NCBI GenBank assembly: GCA_003224085.1
Contig: QHYK01000076.1
Location: 1-64,000 of the forward strand
Direction: 5' to 3'
Source: Acidobacteriota bacterium
Lineage (GTDB): Bacteria; Acidobacteriota; Terriglobia; Acidiferrales; UBA7541
Length of the DNA stretch: 64,000 bases
The position numbers and the translations under genes are program-made. The notes beneath the pieces are model-generated. The model did no database searches. It saw nothing but the letters and a program-made list of their open reading frames with translations, and was not told where the DNA came from. This document shows positions 1 to 10,000 of the stretch, piece after piece. The first letter of the stretch is position 1; every line of letters starts with the position of its first letter.

Positions 1-58
1 GTGTTTGAAAATTGTGCAGGAGGGGGGGTGAATTTTCCTGTGGAAAGTCAATTTCTCC

Positions 59-120
59 TTGACAGCATTCCTCAGAAATCTGAAGGCAAGGGGCTTTACG
101 GCTCCCCTCGGTAAGCGCCG
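59..120 (-). repeat. Right-end relic of an IS200/IS605 (TnpB-type) element
   Basis: Read on the minus strand this stretch resembles the 3' end of a TnpB-type element: a segment ending in TGTCAA (seen here as TTGACA at 59-64), preceded by a CTTCAG-containing hairpin region and a GGGGAGCC...GCCCC motif. Positions 90-114 are the exact reverse complement of 37574-37598, which lies next to a tnpB fragment. No transposase gene remains here. It sits directly downstream of the permease stop codon, so it may now serve only as 3' flanking sequence. The IS assignment is inference from the terminal sequence and the shared repeat. Confidence 0.45.
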
Positions 121-157
121 CGAGTTTATCCGCCGTCTCCCGAAAATGGGAGAGTCT

Positions 158-1573
158 CTAAGCAGCGCTTCTCGGCCCAGAACGTGCCCAGAGGAAGTAC
201 CCTGCTGTCAGGAGGGCCAGCCAGGGGACGCCGGCAAGAAGAGTGATACGAAAGCCGGGGACCCACCAAGTGCCAAGCATCACAGCGAGAACTGCGGCAA
301 GTCCGGCGAGGGAAGCCCAAGGTCCAGCGGGGCCAAGCTGCAAGTAGGATTTCGCGTGGAGCTGGTGGTAGCGGCGAAACGCGAGGTGGGTCAGAAGGGT
401 CATGCCCCAAGCAAAGAGCGCGCCAAAGGTGCTCAGCCCCATCATGAAAACGAAGAGGGAATCCTGGAAATATTTCGACAGGATCATGGCCGCCGCCATG
501 CCGCTGCCGGAAGCCAACACGGCGATCATGGGCATATTTTTCTTGCTGAGGCGGCCGAGAGTTGCAGGGAGGTAGCCGCCCCGCGCGAGAGAAAAGGCCA
601 GCCGCGCGGTGAAGTATAAGTTGGCGACGGCGCTGGAAAGCGCAGCAGTCAGAACCACAAAATTCATGATGTGGCTGGCGGCAGGAATGCCCACGGTTTG
701 AAATACGCGGACGAACGGGCTTTCGCCCATCCCGATTTGCTTCCAAGGAACGATTCCGACGACCAACGCGAGTCCTGCAACATAAAAAAGTACCAGCGCA
801 GTGACGGTGTTGCGCAAAGCCTTGGGGACGGCCTCTTTGGGGTTGGCGGCTTCACCTGCGGTGCTGCCCACGACTTCGATTCCGAAAAAGCTGAACAGAC
901 CGAGGATGACACCCAGGCCGACGCCCTTCCAGCCGTTGGGAAGGAATCCGCCATAGGCTGTGAAGTTGGAAAGGCCAACCCCCGGAAATCCCATGCCAAA
1001 TAGCAAAGCGGAACCCAAGAGGAGAAAAGCGACGATGGTGGCCACTTTGATCAGCGAGAGCCAGTATTCGAAGGTCCCGAGACTTCCGATGTTGACGGTA
1101 TTGACGTACAGAATCAGCGCGGAAAACAAGCCGATCCACACCCACGCAGGAATTCCCGGGAACCAAAACTTACAGTAAATCGACGCGGCGACCACTTCGC
1201 TGCCGACCACGACCATCATGCACAACCAATAGGTGAGGCGAATGGCAAATCCCGCCCAAGGGTGCAGATACATCTCCGCGTAAAGTCCGAAAGAACCGGC
1301 CGTAGGATGCGCGGCGGCCATTTCCGCAAGCGCCCACATCATTGGCAGAGCGATACAGGCCCCCGCGACAAAACTCAGAATGACGGCGGGCCCGGCGAGT
1401 TTGACGGCGATAGCGCTGCCCAGGAACAGACCTGTGCCGATCGTGCTTCCCAGACCGAGCATCGCAAGCTGCGCGGGCGTGAGGTGGCGCTGAAGACCCG
1501 ACTCGCGAGCAACGATGGTTGTGGACCGGGTGTCTTCGGTGATCGGCGGGGCATCGAGAGAGGGTTCGCCCAT
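158..1573 (-). CDS. Amino acid permease, APC superfamily
   Basis: A 471-residue inner-membrane protein with about twelve hydrophobic segments, matching the amino-acid permease (AAT/GABA permease) branch of the APC superfamily, which imports amino acids with protons. The first helix carries the family's unwound glycine motif (GLGSTIGTGLFLGS, residues about 41-54), and a conserved stretch SFFGIEVVGSTAGEAANP lies in the middle. The N-terminal 30 residues are hydrophilic and cytoplasmic. A short hairpin (TCTCCC 136-141 with GGGAGA 148-153) lies just past the stop codon and could aid termination. Substrate cannot be told from sequence; no biosynthetic partner adjoins it. Confidence 0.9.
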   Translation of the reverse strand: MGEPSLDAPPITEDTRSTTIVARESGLQRHLTPAQLAMLGLGSTIGTGLFLGSAIAVKLAGPAVILSFVAGACIALPMMWALAEMAAAHPTAGSFGLYAEMYLHPWAGFAIRLTYWLCMMVVVGSEVVAASIYCKFWFPGIPAWVWIGLFSALILYVNTVNIGSLGTFEYWLSLIKVATIVAFLLLGSALLFGMGFPGVGLSNFTAYGGFLPNGWKGVGLGVILGLFSFFGIEVVGSTAGEAANPKEAVPKALRNTVTALVLFYVAGLALVVGIVPWKQIGMGESPFVRVFQTVGIPAASHIMNFVVLTAALSSAVANLYFTARLAFSLARGGYLPATLGRLSKKNMPMIAVLASGSGMAAAMILSKYFQDSLFVFMMGLSTFGALFAWGMTLLTHLAFRRYHQLHAKSYLQLGPAGPWASLAGLAAVLAVMLGTWWVPGFRITLLAGVPWLALLTAGYFLWARSGPRSAA

Positions 1574-1751
1574 GGCGAGGCATGGTAACAGAAACGGAAG
1601 CGGTCTTGCCGCGCCGAGGGTTCCGACCTGAACGTTGGGACAGTGAACGATTGGAGCACAGACTGTCCTTCAAAGCGCTCGCCCCCCTTCCCTCTCGTTT
1701 CTAGAATCAGAGGCGTGGCGCGGGTCCGAAAGCGGCGCCACGGAGGCAGTC

Positions 1752-2387
1752 ATGAAGGCCCTGCTCGCTTTGATTGTTATTTACGTCGGCTCGTTTTTTC
1801 TTGTTATTCAGGGATCGTCACAAAATCCCGTGCAAGCTAGGGAGCAGAACGCCGCTTCCCCACAATCCGGCTCCAGCCTTGACCCCGTGAAGGAAGCAGA
1901 CATCCGCTCGTTGATGGAACTCGTCGGAGCCCGCGAGATGGTGCAGAACGGCGCTGACAATGCCATCGAGCAGTCGCGGGAGAAACTTCTTGCCACCGTG
2001 CCAAACAACGAAAAGGGGCAGGCTTTTGTGAATTCTTTCGCGGCAAGCTACCAAAAGAAATTCGATGCCGACCAGGTTACCGAGCAACTGGTGGGGATTT
2101 ACGACAAACATTTCACGGACGACGAAATCAAAGGACTCTTGCAGTTTTATGGGTCGCCACTAGGCCAGAAGGTGGCGGCAGAGATGGCCAAGATCAATCG
2201 GGAAGCACAGGTAGCGGTCCGGGCCGCTAGCGGAGGAGCCGCGCGAGAAGCTCTGATGGAAGCGAAGCAGCAGAATCCGGAAGCGGGGCAGTCAGCCCGG
2301 CTCGGCGGCGGTCAAGGACGAATCCAGCAACGGCGCGCCCAACATCCACAACTTCAGGCTGCTCAACAGGAGCAGGATCCCCACTAA
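1752..2387 (+). CDS. DUF2059 domain protein, probably exported
   Basis: A 211-residue protein starting with a hydrophobic segment (residues about 3-20) that looks like a signal peptide or anchor. Residues about 50-150 fit the DUF2059 family: a helical stretch beginning IRSLMELVGAREMV and ending in the characteristic YDKHFTDDEIKGLLQFY followed by SPLGQKV. The family's biochemical role is unknown to me. The last 60 residues are Gln/Arg/Ala rich and low in complexity, so the natural C-terminus may be poorly conserved. It is transcribed divergently from the permease and converges on the tamB-like gene. Confidence 0.8.
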   Translation: MKALLALIVIYVGSFFLVIQGSSQNPVQAREQNAASPQSGSSLDPVKEADIRSLMELVGAREMVQNGADNAIEQSREKLLATVPNNEKGQAFVNSFAASYQKKFDADQVTEQLVGIYDKHFTDDEIKGLLQFYGSPLGQKVAAEMAKINREAQVAVRAASGGAAREALMEAKQQNPEAGQSARLGGGQGRIQQRRAQHPQLQAAQQEQDPH

Positions 2388-2423
2388 AGCCTTTGGCTCG
2401 AAACAGAAAGCCCTTCTGGATCT

Positions 2424-5400
2424 CTAGAAGCGCTTTTTGATTTTTATGTCAATGCCGAACGTGCCGTTTTGATCGCGCAAGCCCACGATCGAGACGTTCC
2501 GATCCACGTTGTACTCCACCTGAATCACCTGCTGCTGGGTCGAGCTTACGTTCGAAACGTAAGTGATGGTGAGATGGCGGGCGATTTGCTGCTCGACGGT
2601 GACGCGCGCTGCGGCGTTTTGTTCCGAGCCGGTCGAACCGACTTCCGCGAGCCCGGGGTCCACGCGGAAGCGCGTGATGCCAAACAGCCGCTCCAGCCGA
2701 CCGCCCAGTTGGCTGGAAACGGCTTCCGAGAGAATGGCGGAGGCGCTGGCCGTGCCACTTGGCGAAGTGCCACCGCCGCGATTTGCCGCGGATTCCGCCG
2801 TGGTTTGCCCAAGAGCCAGCAAAGTAATGATGTCATCGGTGGGCAAAGGAGGGTCGGAGCGATACGCGAGGGTGAGCTTGCTGGCAGGACCGTTGAAATT
2901 CAGAGTGATTTCATATTGTTCGATAGTAGTTGTCGCTTCCACGTTCAGGACGGGATCGAGGCGGAAAGGATTGGCAAAGTTCAAATCTCCCCGGGATACG
3001 CGGTACCGGTTGCCGGCGAAATTCAAGTTACCAGAAAGAATATGAATATGCCCGAGCAGGATGGGATGTTCCCACGTTCCGCGGACACGGAGATTAGCAT
3101 CGGCCTGGAGTTCCGCGCCGGGCCATTCCATGCGGGCATCGGGCGCGGAGAGCGCTTCCACGTCGAACTGCAAATTACGCAAGTAGGATGAGGCCGTTAC
3201 CGGGCCGGCGATTCCTTCTCTTGCGGAGACGAGCATGCCCGCCACCTGTAGCCCCTCCGCGAGTGTGACGCGCTCCATCAGCACACGGCCGGACAGCGTC
3301 GCGGAACTGGGCGTGCCAGAAAGGCGGAGCGTGCCGCCCGCGAGCCAGCTCATGCCTTCGGGATAGCGGATGCGCACGCGATCAGAGCGAACGCTGATGT
3401 CATACCGTAGAGGACTCTGGGCGTAATTTACGCTGCCGGTGAGGTGGAGGGCCCCTCCGCCGGACTCGGCGCTTACGTTTTCAAAATAAAGACGGGTGGC
3501 GTCAAAGACCAAGTCGCCCTGCATGGCGTTGAGGCCTGTGGGAAAGTCGGCAACGCGAGCCGAGGCATTTTCAATGTGCACGCGCCCGGTAATGCGAGGG
3601 CCATCCAATGTTCCTTCGAAAGAAGCGTTGACCTGCGCGGCGCCGCGCGCGTCGAGTTCCGGAACGTATCCGCTGAGCAGACGCAGGTTCAATCCGCCAT
3701 TTAGATGCAATCCCAATGTCCGGCGACCAGTGAAAAGAACCGAACCCGAGATCTGGAGATTCGTGTCCGTGCCGCGGAAGGTGACGGGTTCAATCTCCAG
3801 AGAGTCGCGGGACGAGCGAAAGTGAACAACGCCAGTATTTTCGAGGTGAACATTGGCGTAGTTCATCGCCATGCGCGAGAAATTCGCATCCGCGACGACG
3901 CTTTCGGGATGGAGAAGCGCGCCGTTCACCGAGATGTCGCCGTCGGCGTTGGCATGCCCATTGAAGTTTTCCAGGTGAAGGGCCGTGAGCAAAAAGGGGT
4001 CCAGGTCAATATTCCGGATGGAGATTTTTCCACTCAAGTCGTAAGGCTGGCCGAGCGTCAGGGTGTAACCGCCGGAAATTTCTCCCGTGGCCATAGCGGA
4101 GCTCAATTCGAGATGTGCGGTCGCGCCATCCGACTTCAGGTTGCCTTCGAAACTGCCGATTACCGATTGCCCGACGCGGAGATCCACGACGCGAAAAGTC
4201 CCTTCGCCGGTAGGTGCAAGCAGAGAGCCTTCCGCCTTCATCCTGAAAGTCAGTTGGCCGCCTGCCGGCAAACGGCGCGACTGCAGTTCTTCAAAGTTTT
4301 CAAGCGGCAGTCCGGCACCGACGAGGTCCGCCGCGAAGGTTTGCGCCCCAAAACGGTAGCTGGCCGAGCCTGTAATGATGCCGGCGCCGCGGCCGCTCTC
4401 TTTTCCCGGGGGGAAGAATCTCAATTCCGCATCGGCCACGCTTGCCTCATCGCCAGAGAAGTTGAGCTGCCCACGGAGGCGGTTGAAGGAAAGTCCATAC
4501 ACTTTGGCCTCGGCCAGATCGAACAGACCCGTGACATTCGGCTCCTCGCGCGTGCCCCGCCCATGGAACTGTCCCGTCAATAACCCTTTTGCGGGATAGG
4601 ATTTCCCAACCACTTGTTGGAGGTCCTCGGTGGGCACTTTTTCAAAACTCACCTCCGCGGTCCATGTGTTTTGCGGTCGGAAGTTCCATTTGGTCAGCGA
4701 CAGGTTTGCTTCGATAGACGCTTCCATCTCGCCATGGCGGGCCGTTCCATGAACCAAGACGAGTTGGCTGGGCGAGTAGGTTAAATCGCCCTCCAGGTAA
4801 TCCACATAAACGCCGTCGTAGCGGGCTTTATCCGTCCGCATGTGACCTTGAAAGGTGGCCCCCGAAGATGGTCCAGTGATCTTGCCTTCCCATCTCACGG
4901 CCCCGGAAACGGGTTCAGCGCCTTGCTGGGAGGCCGGGGCGACGTCTCGTACCGCGTTGATGAAGTCTTTGTAGGCGGCGAGGGCTTGTGTTTCAAACTT
5001 GGCGTTCAGCGCGGAATTTCGCGGCGCGAGAAGGCCGTCGATCGTGGCACGGGAAGTTGGGGTTTCGAGTTGGCCTGCGCTGATAACAAGAGTGCTGGGA
5101 TCATAGCGGTAGCGAACCTGCCAGGATCCGCGCATCGGTTGGTGATGTTCCGCGAGTTGCTGCGGGTAATCGAGTGTGCTCCTTGCGCTAATCTCGAAGT
5201 GCCGGAACGCATGCGTCCAGGTTTCCACAGAGTCGGCAGAAATACGCGCGTCCCAGTGCAATTCGTCAACCGGAAAATTACGGTGTTCGATGCAGGGCAA
5301 GATCGGAGCCAGTTTCATGCCTTCCACGCGGGTCTGCGCTTGGAATTTCCATCCGTCCCATTGCATGTTCACGCGGCCCGTTACACTGCCCCCAAACGCA

Positions 5401-6431
5401 CCGACAAAGAAATCCGGTATTTGAAGGCCGGCGTTGTCCAGGTGATAGGTGCCGCGGCTGACCAGGCCTTTGGCGTGAAAGATCTCGTAGGGTAGAGAGA
5501 TGTCCTGAGAGGCATAGGTTCCGCTGCCTCTGAGCTGGCCATCGGCGAGCTGGGCTTCGCCGCGGAGATCGACGCGTCCGGTCGGGATGTTGGGATCGCG
5601 GAGCGTGTCGCGAAAATCGGCGAGTTCTACCCAGCCACGATAACGGTAATTCCATTTTGGATTTGCAAAGTCATTCATTTCCGCGCGCGCATCAATTCGA
5701 GAATGGCCTGCACTGAGCAGGCCCTGTTCCAGCGCAAGACCATCGCGCCAGAGCGTGAACTTTGCGCTCAAACCGACGGGCAATGGAACAAAGCGTTTCG
5801 AATCGAATTCCAATCTCTGCCATTCGAGATTGCCGAGATACAAGGGGTTATTCTGAGTGCCACCCTCGCGGAGAGAAAATTGCAAGTCTCCGCCGTGGAC
5901 CGTCATGGGTGTTTTCAGGTTGTTGAAGAGCACCCAGCCGTCAGCCAAGAGAAGCTTGCGAATGTTCATTTGGAAGAGCTTGTCGTTCCATCGCCCCTTT
6001 GCCGCAGCTGGACGAGCAGGAGTCGGCAAGTTCGTGGCGCCATTCTTTCCAACGATGATATGAACATGCGGCTGTTGAATCTGAAGCTCGCTCAGAGAGA
6101 TTTTTCTGCCCCAAAGAGAATCAAACCGCAGCGCGGCCTGAACCTCGTTGGCCGTGAATAGGGGCTCTGTGCCGGCGAGCTCGTTTCCATGAATCACCAA
6201 GCCATGAATGTGGACGCGCATGGCGAGCCAGCGGATGGACATGGCTCGCAATTCCACTTTTCCGCCGCTGGCTCTTTCCAGGCGGCTTACGATGAGCCGC
6301 TGAAGCAAGGGGTTACCAGCGCCACTGCCGAAAAAGATCATTACGCCGAGAAGGGAGAGAACCGCGAGCACCCAAGGGGTGTGGATGACCCAGCTCCAAA
6401 TCGGGTGGCGCCGCCTTCGGTTTCCGTTCAC
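2424..6431 (-). CDS. tamB: TamB-like translocation and assembly module protein
   Basis: About 1335 residues. A single N-terminal membrane helix (residues about 13-36) is followed by a very long beta-rich region of repeated short strands, and the last 350-400 residues fit the TamB/DUF490 C-terminal domain (GGTLRLSGTPSSATLSGRV, LALGQTT, terminal IKIKKRF with a C-terminal Phe). TamB-type proteins bridge the periplasm between inner membrane and an Omp85 partner and are linked to outer-membrane protein insertion and phospholipid transport. The GTG start at 6431 is chosen because it overlaps the upstream stop as GTGA and leaves the helix near the N-terminus; the open frame runs further upstream only by overlapping the chaperone gene. 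Last gene of the operon with the Omp85 gene. Confidence 0.85.
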   Translation of the reverse strand: MNGNRRRRHPIWSWVIHTPWVLAVLSLLGVMIFFGSGAGNPLLQRLIVSRLERASGGKVELRAMSIRWLAMRVHIHGLVIHGNELAGTEPLFTANEVQAALRFDSLWGRKISLSELQIQQPHVHIIVGKNGATNLPTPARPAAAKGRWNDKLFQMNIRKLLLADGWVLFNNLKTPMTVHGGDLQFSLREGGTQNNPLYLGNLEWQRLEFDSKRFVPLPVGLSAKFTLWRDGLALEQGLLSAGHSRIDARAEMNDFANPKWNYRYRGWVELADFRDTLRDPNIPTGRVDLRGEAQLADGQLRGSGTYASQDISLPYEIFHAKGLVSRGTYHLDNAGLQIPDFFVGAFGGSVTGRVNMQWDGWKFQAQTRVEGMKLAPILPCIEHRNFPVDELHWDARISADSVETWTHAFRHFEISARSTLDYPQQLAEHHQPMRGSWQVRYRYDPSTLVISAGQLETPTSRATIDGLLAPRNSALNAKFETQALAAYKDFINAVRDVAPASQQGAEPVSGAVRWEGKITGPSSGATFQGHMRTDKARYDGVYVDYLEGDLTYSPSQLVLVHGTARHGEMEASIEANLSLTKWNFRPQNTWTAEVSFEKVPTEDLQQVVGKSYPAKGLLTGQFHGRGTREEPNVTGLFDLAEAKVYGLSFNRLRGQLNFSGDEASVADAELRFFPPGKESGRGAGIITGSASYRFGAQTFAADLVGAGLPLENFEELQSRRLPAGGQLTFRMKAEGSLLAPTGEGTFRVVDLRVGQSVIGSFEGNLKSDGATAHLELSSAMATGEISGGYTLTLGQPYDLSGKISIRNIDLDPFLLTALHLENFNGHANADGDISVNGALLHPESVVADANFSRMAMNYANVHLENTGVVHFRSSRDSLEIEPVTFRGTDTNLQISGSVLFTGRRTLGLHLNGGLNLRLLSGYVPELDARGAAQVNASFEGTLDGPRITGRVHIENASARVADFPTGLNAMQGDLVFDATRLYFENVSAESGGGALHLTGSVNYAQSPLRYDISVRSDRVRIRYPEGMSWLAGGTLRLSGTPSSATLSGRVLMERVTLAEGLQVAGMLVSAREGIAGPVTASSYLRNLQFDVEALSAPDARMEWPGAELQADANLRVRGTWEHPILLGHIHILSGNLNFAGNRYRVSRGDLNFANPFRLDPVLNVEATTTIEQYEITLNFNGPASKLTLAYRSDPPLPTDDIITLLALGQTTAESAANRGGGTSPSGTASASAILSEAVSSQLGGRLERLFGITRFRVDPGLAEVGSTGSEQNAAARVTVEQQIARHLTITYVSNVSSTQQQVIQVEYNVDRNVSIVGLRDQNGTFGIDIKIKKRF

Positions 6432-7078
6432 TTCGCCACCTCGCCGAGGGATTTCTCGAGGTGAAGGCGCAGCCGACTCTCCTTCAGCCATTGGTCGGCT
6501 TGTTGGTTGATGCCGTTCTGGATAAGCGCTTCTTGAATGGAATCGCGCGCCGCATCGAGTGCGGGCGGTTCCTGTCCCCGAGACCTGGCGCGGGGAACCA
6601 CCACCGTCTGATAAAAATCCTCCACCTCTTGGGGATCTACCTGCACGGCAGAGCGAAAGCGGGAATCGAGGTAATTGCTGAGGTACAGCTGCGAAGACAC
6701 CATTGCTCGAACGTCTTGCTCGGTGAGCCCTGCTTGTTTTCTTCTCGCTTCGTATTCCTGCTCCGAGGCAAAGGTGTTTCGAACGCGCGCCAGGGCGCGA
6801 TCCAAGTCCGCTTCCGAAGGGTGAGGGAAATGCGAGGCGTCCGCTTCGGTGCGAACGATCCACTGATCAATCAAGCGGTCCAGAATTTGAGCGTCGGATT
6901 CCGCTTTGCCATCGAGAAACTGCTGATAGCGGCCCAGGGCACGAACGTCGCTCAAAAGAATGACGTCGTTCTCGATGCGGGCCACGATGCGATCAATAAC
7001 TTCTTGCGCGGAGAGCCATCCAGGGCCGGCCGCTAGGGCGGCCACAAGCAAAACTCCCCTCATGGCAAGGCCAGGCAT
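6428..7078 (-). CDS. SurA N-terminal-domain periplasmic chaperone without PPIase domain
   Basis: A 216-residue protein. The ATG at 7078 overlaps the upstream TAA as TAATG, giving a clean signal peptide (MRGVLLVAALAAGPGWLSAQ region) and mature start at EVIDRIVARIENDVILLSD, the hallmark of the SurA N-terminal chaperone domain. Helical segments continue to residue about 215. SurA of E. coli is about 430 residues with two parvulin domains after this region; here no parvulin domain is present, so it should act as a chaperone rather than an isomerase. It lies between the Omp85 and tamB-like genes with overlaps at both ends, pointing to handing nascent outer-membrane proteins to the Omp85 partner. 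Confidence 0.82.
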   Translation of the reverse strand: MPGLAMRGVLLVAALAAGPGWLSAQEVIDRIVARIENDVILLSDVRALGRYQQFLDGKAESDAQILDRLIDQWIVRTEADASHFPHPSEADLDRALARVRNTFASEQEYEARRKQAGLTEQDVRAMVSSQLYLSNYLDSRFRSAVQVDPQEVEDFYQTVVVPRARSRGQEPPALDAARDSIQEALIQNGINQQADQWLKESRLRLHLEKSLGEVAK

Positions 7079-10000
7079 TAAAAGGTAGACCCCAGATTGA
7101 AGAATATTTGAAATCCGGGCAGGCGGGTGCTCATCTGCCCGAGTGAACCAGGCGTGCAGCCGGACGTATTCGAAGGACAAGGAATCGGGACAATGAACAG
7201 AGGCCGGTTGAGCTGGTAGCCGAGGTCGATGCGAATTGGTCCGACCGGCGTCTTATAACGGAAGCCGAGGCCCGCGGTGTGGGAGAAGTAGTTCAATTCG
7301 TTGGCACAATTGGTCACGCACATCGGCAGGTTGGTCGAGCTGGGAGGCAACGCGGGATTCTCGAGCGCAACCGTTGGGCTTGGCAGATTCGTACGAAACG
7401 AAATGCGCGTCAGGCGGCTATATACGTTGCCTCCGTCGTAGAACAAGGCCCCACCGAGCGAAGTTCCTACAAACGGAAGGCGCATGGGAAAGCGAAACTC
7501 CTGGTTCAGGACCAGCATGGCCTGGCCGCCGACGGGGAATCCCGTGGTGGAGTCGCGCGGCCCGGCCTGATTGAGCGCGAATCCGCGCAGGGAGGTTCCG
7601 CCTCCAGCAAAGAATCGTTCCGGCAAGGGGATTACCGTTGGAAGCGGCGGGGTGGTGGGGGCGGGAAAGGTCAAGGAAACCGTGTCCCGGTATGGCGAAA
7701 GGATTCCAAAACGGATAGATCGCGCAAAACTGAACCGGCGTTTGATGGGGTGATAGGTGGAGTTCTGATAAAAAAACCGCAGAAAACTCGCGCTGGACCA
7801 AAAATAAGTGTCGGCCAGGCCGACGTCCGCGCTGTTAAAACTGCCTTTCGAAGCGTCGGCAGGGTTGTTGCGCGAGTCGCGAAACCAAGTGAACGCGAAT
7901 TGCGAGACCAGTGTGGGCTGGTTGAAGAGCGGGATTTCCTGACTGGGAATCTTCAAATCGGTGACGCGCACCTGGCGGAAAGCATAGCGAAACAGCAGGG
8001 TGGTCAGTCCGGTGATCTGATTGGTCAATTGGACCGAACCCTCATAGCGCTGCTCGGTGAAGGTGTTGATGTCGCGCGTCTTTTCGGCAAAGGCGGTGGC
8101 CTGAAAACTGAGGTGCGAATCGCCGAAGGTATTGGGGGCAGAATAGCCGAGCAGAGCGCGCCCCTGCAACGTACTGCCCCGCAGTTTGAAGGAGAGGGTA
8201 TCGGCGCGTCCGGTCAAATCAAGTTTGCTGATTTCCAGAATGCCCCGGGGTGCTGCCTGGATTTGGCCGCTCGTCGGATTGGTCGTGCTGGCTAGGCGCT
8301 GCACTTCGAATCCTCCGCCATAAGCAAGCGTATAGCGCTTCGCTTCCTCCACAAGCACCGCGATGTCCTTGTCTACATCGGTGCCCGCCGGATTCTGGGG
8401 TTCAATGGTAACGCGATTGAAAATTCCCAGGTTGTAAAGGCGCCGCTGGGATTCGACGACGTCGCCCTGACGCAAGGGCTCATGGACTTTGATGCGCACC
8501 TCACGGCGAATCACTCCGGGCCGCGTATGTTCATAGCCGCTGATCAATATGGAGCGCACGCGCGTCTGCGGACCTTCCTGAATGTGATAGACCAGCCGCA
8601 CGGCGTCGGCTTGTTCGACCGGGAGCTTTGATTCTTTCTTTGGTTCTTCCTTTTTTTCAGCTTCCGGGGGTGAGCCATGATGAGCACCGGAGGCTGTTTG
8701 TTGCTGCGCCGCACCTGTTGGAACGCGCTCCGCGGTAGCAGAAAAGCTGGCTTCAGGAAAGCCTTCGTTGAAGTAGAGGGCCAGAATGTTGTCGCGGTCC
8801 GCCGTCACCCCGAAATCGGAATAGGGCTGGCCGGGAGTTGACCCGACTACGCTCAGCAACTCCTCCTCCTTGAAAGCATGTATTCCCTCGAAGGCCAGCG
8901 AAGCGACTCGTGTCTGCTTTCCTTCCTGCACCGTGAAGCTGATAAACACATCTCCTTCTTTGCCCTTGTAATTGTCTTCTACGCGAGGAGTCACTTTGGC
9001 ATCCAAAAAACCGTTCGCCTGGTACAGGCTTTGCATCGATTGCGCATCTGCATCCACGAGCCGCCGGCTGAACCGTCCGGGGGTACCAAAGGCCCCTTGG
9101 AAGACCTGCAGCCGGCTCTTCAGCAATTCCGTATCGAAGTATCTGTTCCCGGAAATCTCGATTCCGATAAGTTTGTGTTGGTCGCCGCGTTCAACGGTGT
9201 AAGTAATCGCTTCGAGGGTTCCCTGCCAGGCGGCGGTTTTCAGGTCGTGCATGTCGATTTTGTAGCTCACGTCCGCATCGAAGTACCCTTCGCGCTCGAG
9301 CCGTTCTCGAAGGTTTCGCTTCCCTTCTTCAAGAAGGTCGGGATCCACGGCGCCTTCCTGATAAATGGGAATCAGTTTCTTAAGCTCACCTTCGGAGAAC
9401 TTCGCGCCGGTTACCGCCACTACCACGCGCGGTCCCTGCGTTACCTCCAGGAAAATCGCGGCGCTGTTCTTTGCCGGATCGTAGTCTCCCCGGCGAACGT
9501 CCACACGCGCGCTGAGATGGCCTTTTTTCCCCAGGAACTTTCTGACCCGGTCCGTGCCATGTTGCAATCGTGCGGAGGTGATGGCCTGGCCCGCCCGCAA
9601 CTTGAACCGCGAGAGAATGCTGGCGTCCTTGTAGGTCGTGTCATTCTTTAATTGGACGCTGGCAACGCGGGCCCGCAGGCCCGATTTCACGCGGACAACA
9701 ATATCCATGTGGTGAGTCTCGGGGTGCGGAACTGTTTCCGCGGAGACTTCCGCTTGGTAGAGGCCCTCCTCGCGAAGCGTTTCGCGCAAGCGTTCCAGTG
9801 CTTCGTCAACGACCGGTTTCCGGTAGGTTTGCCCCAAGCCAATTTGCATGGCTGCGGCAGCGGAAGCTTGGGTAGGTGGCGCCTCCAGCCCTTCGATCCG
9901 CACTACGTTAAAGAACAGATTTTCCCGCACCACGAAGTCGAGGCGCAGGCCATCCGTCACCGGTGTCACAACTGCCTTTACATTGGCGTAGTCGCCAGTT

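Noticed and set aside
3705-4583. Long plus-strand frame of 292 codons inside tamB
   Set aside because: Lies fully antisense to a clear TamB domain; no known motif; a product of GC-rich codon bias.
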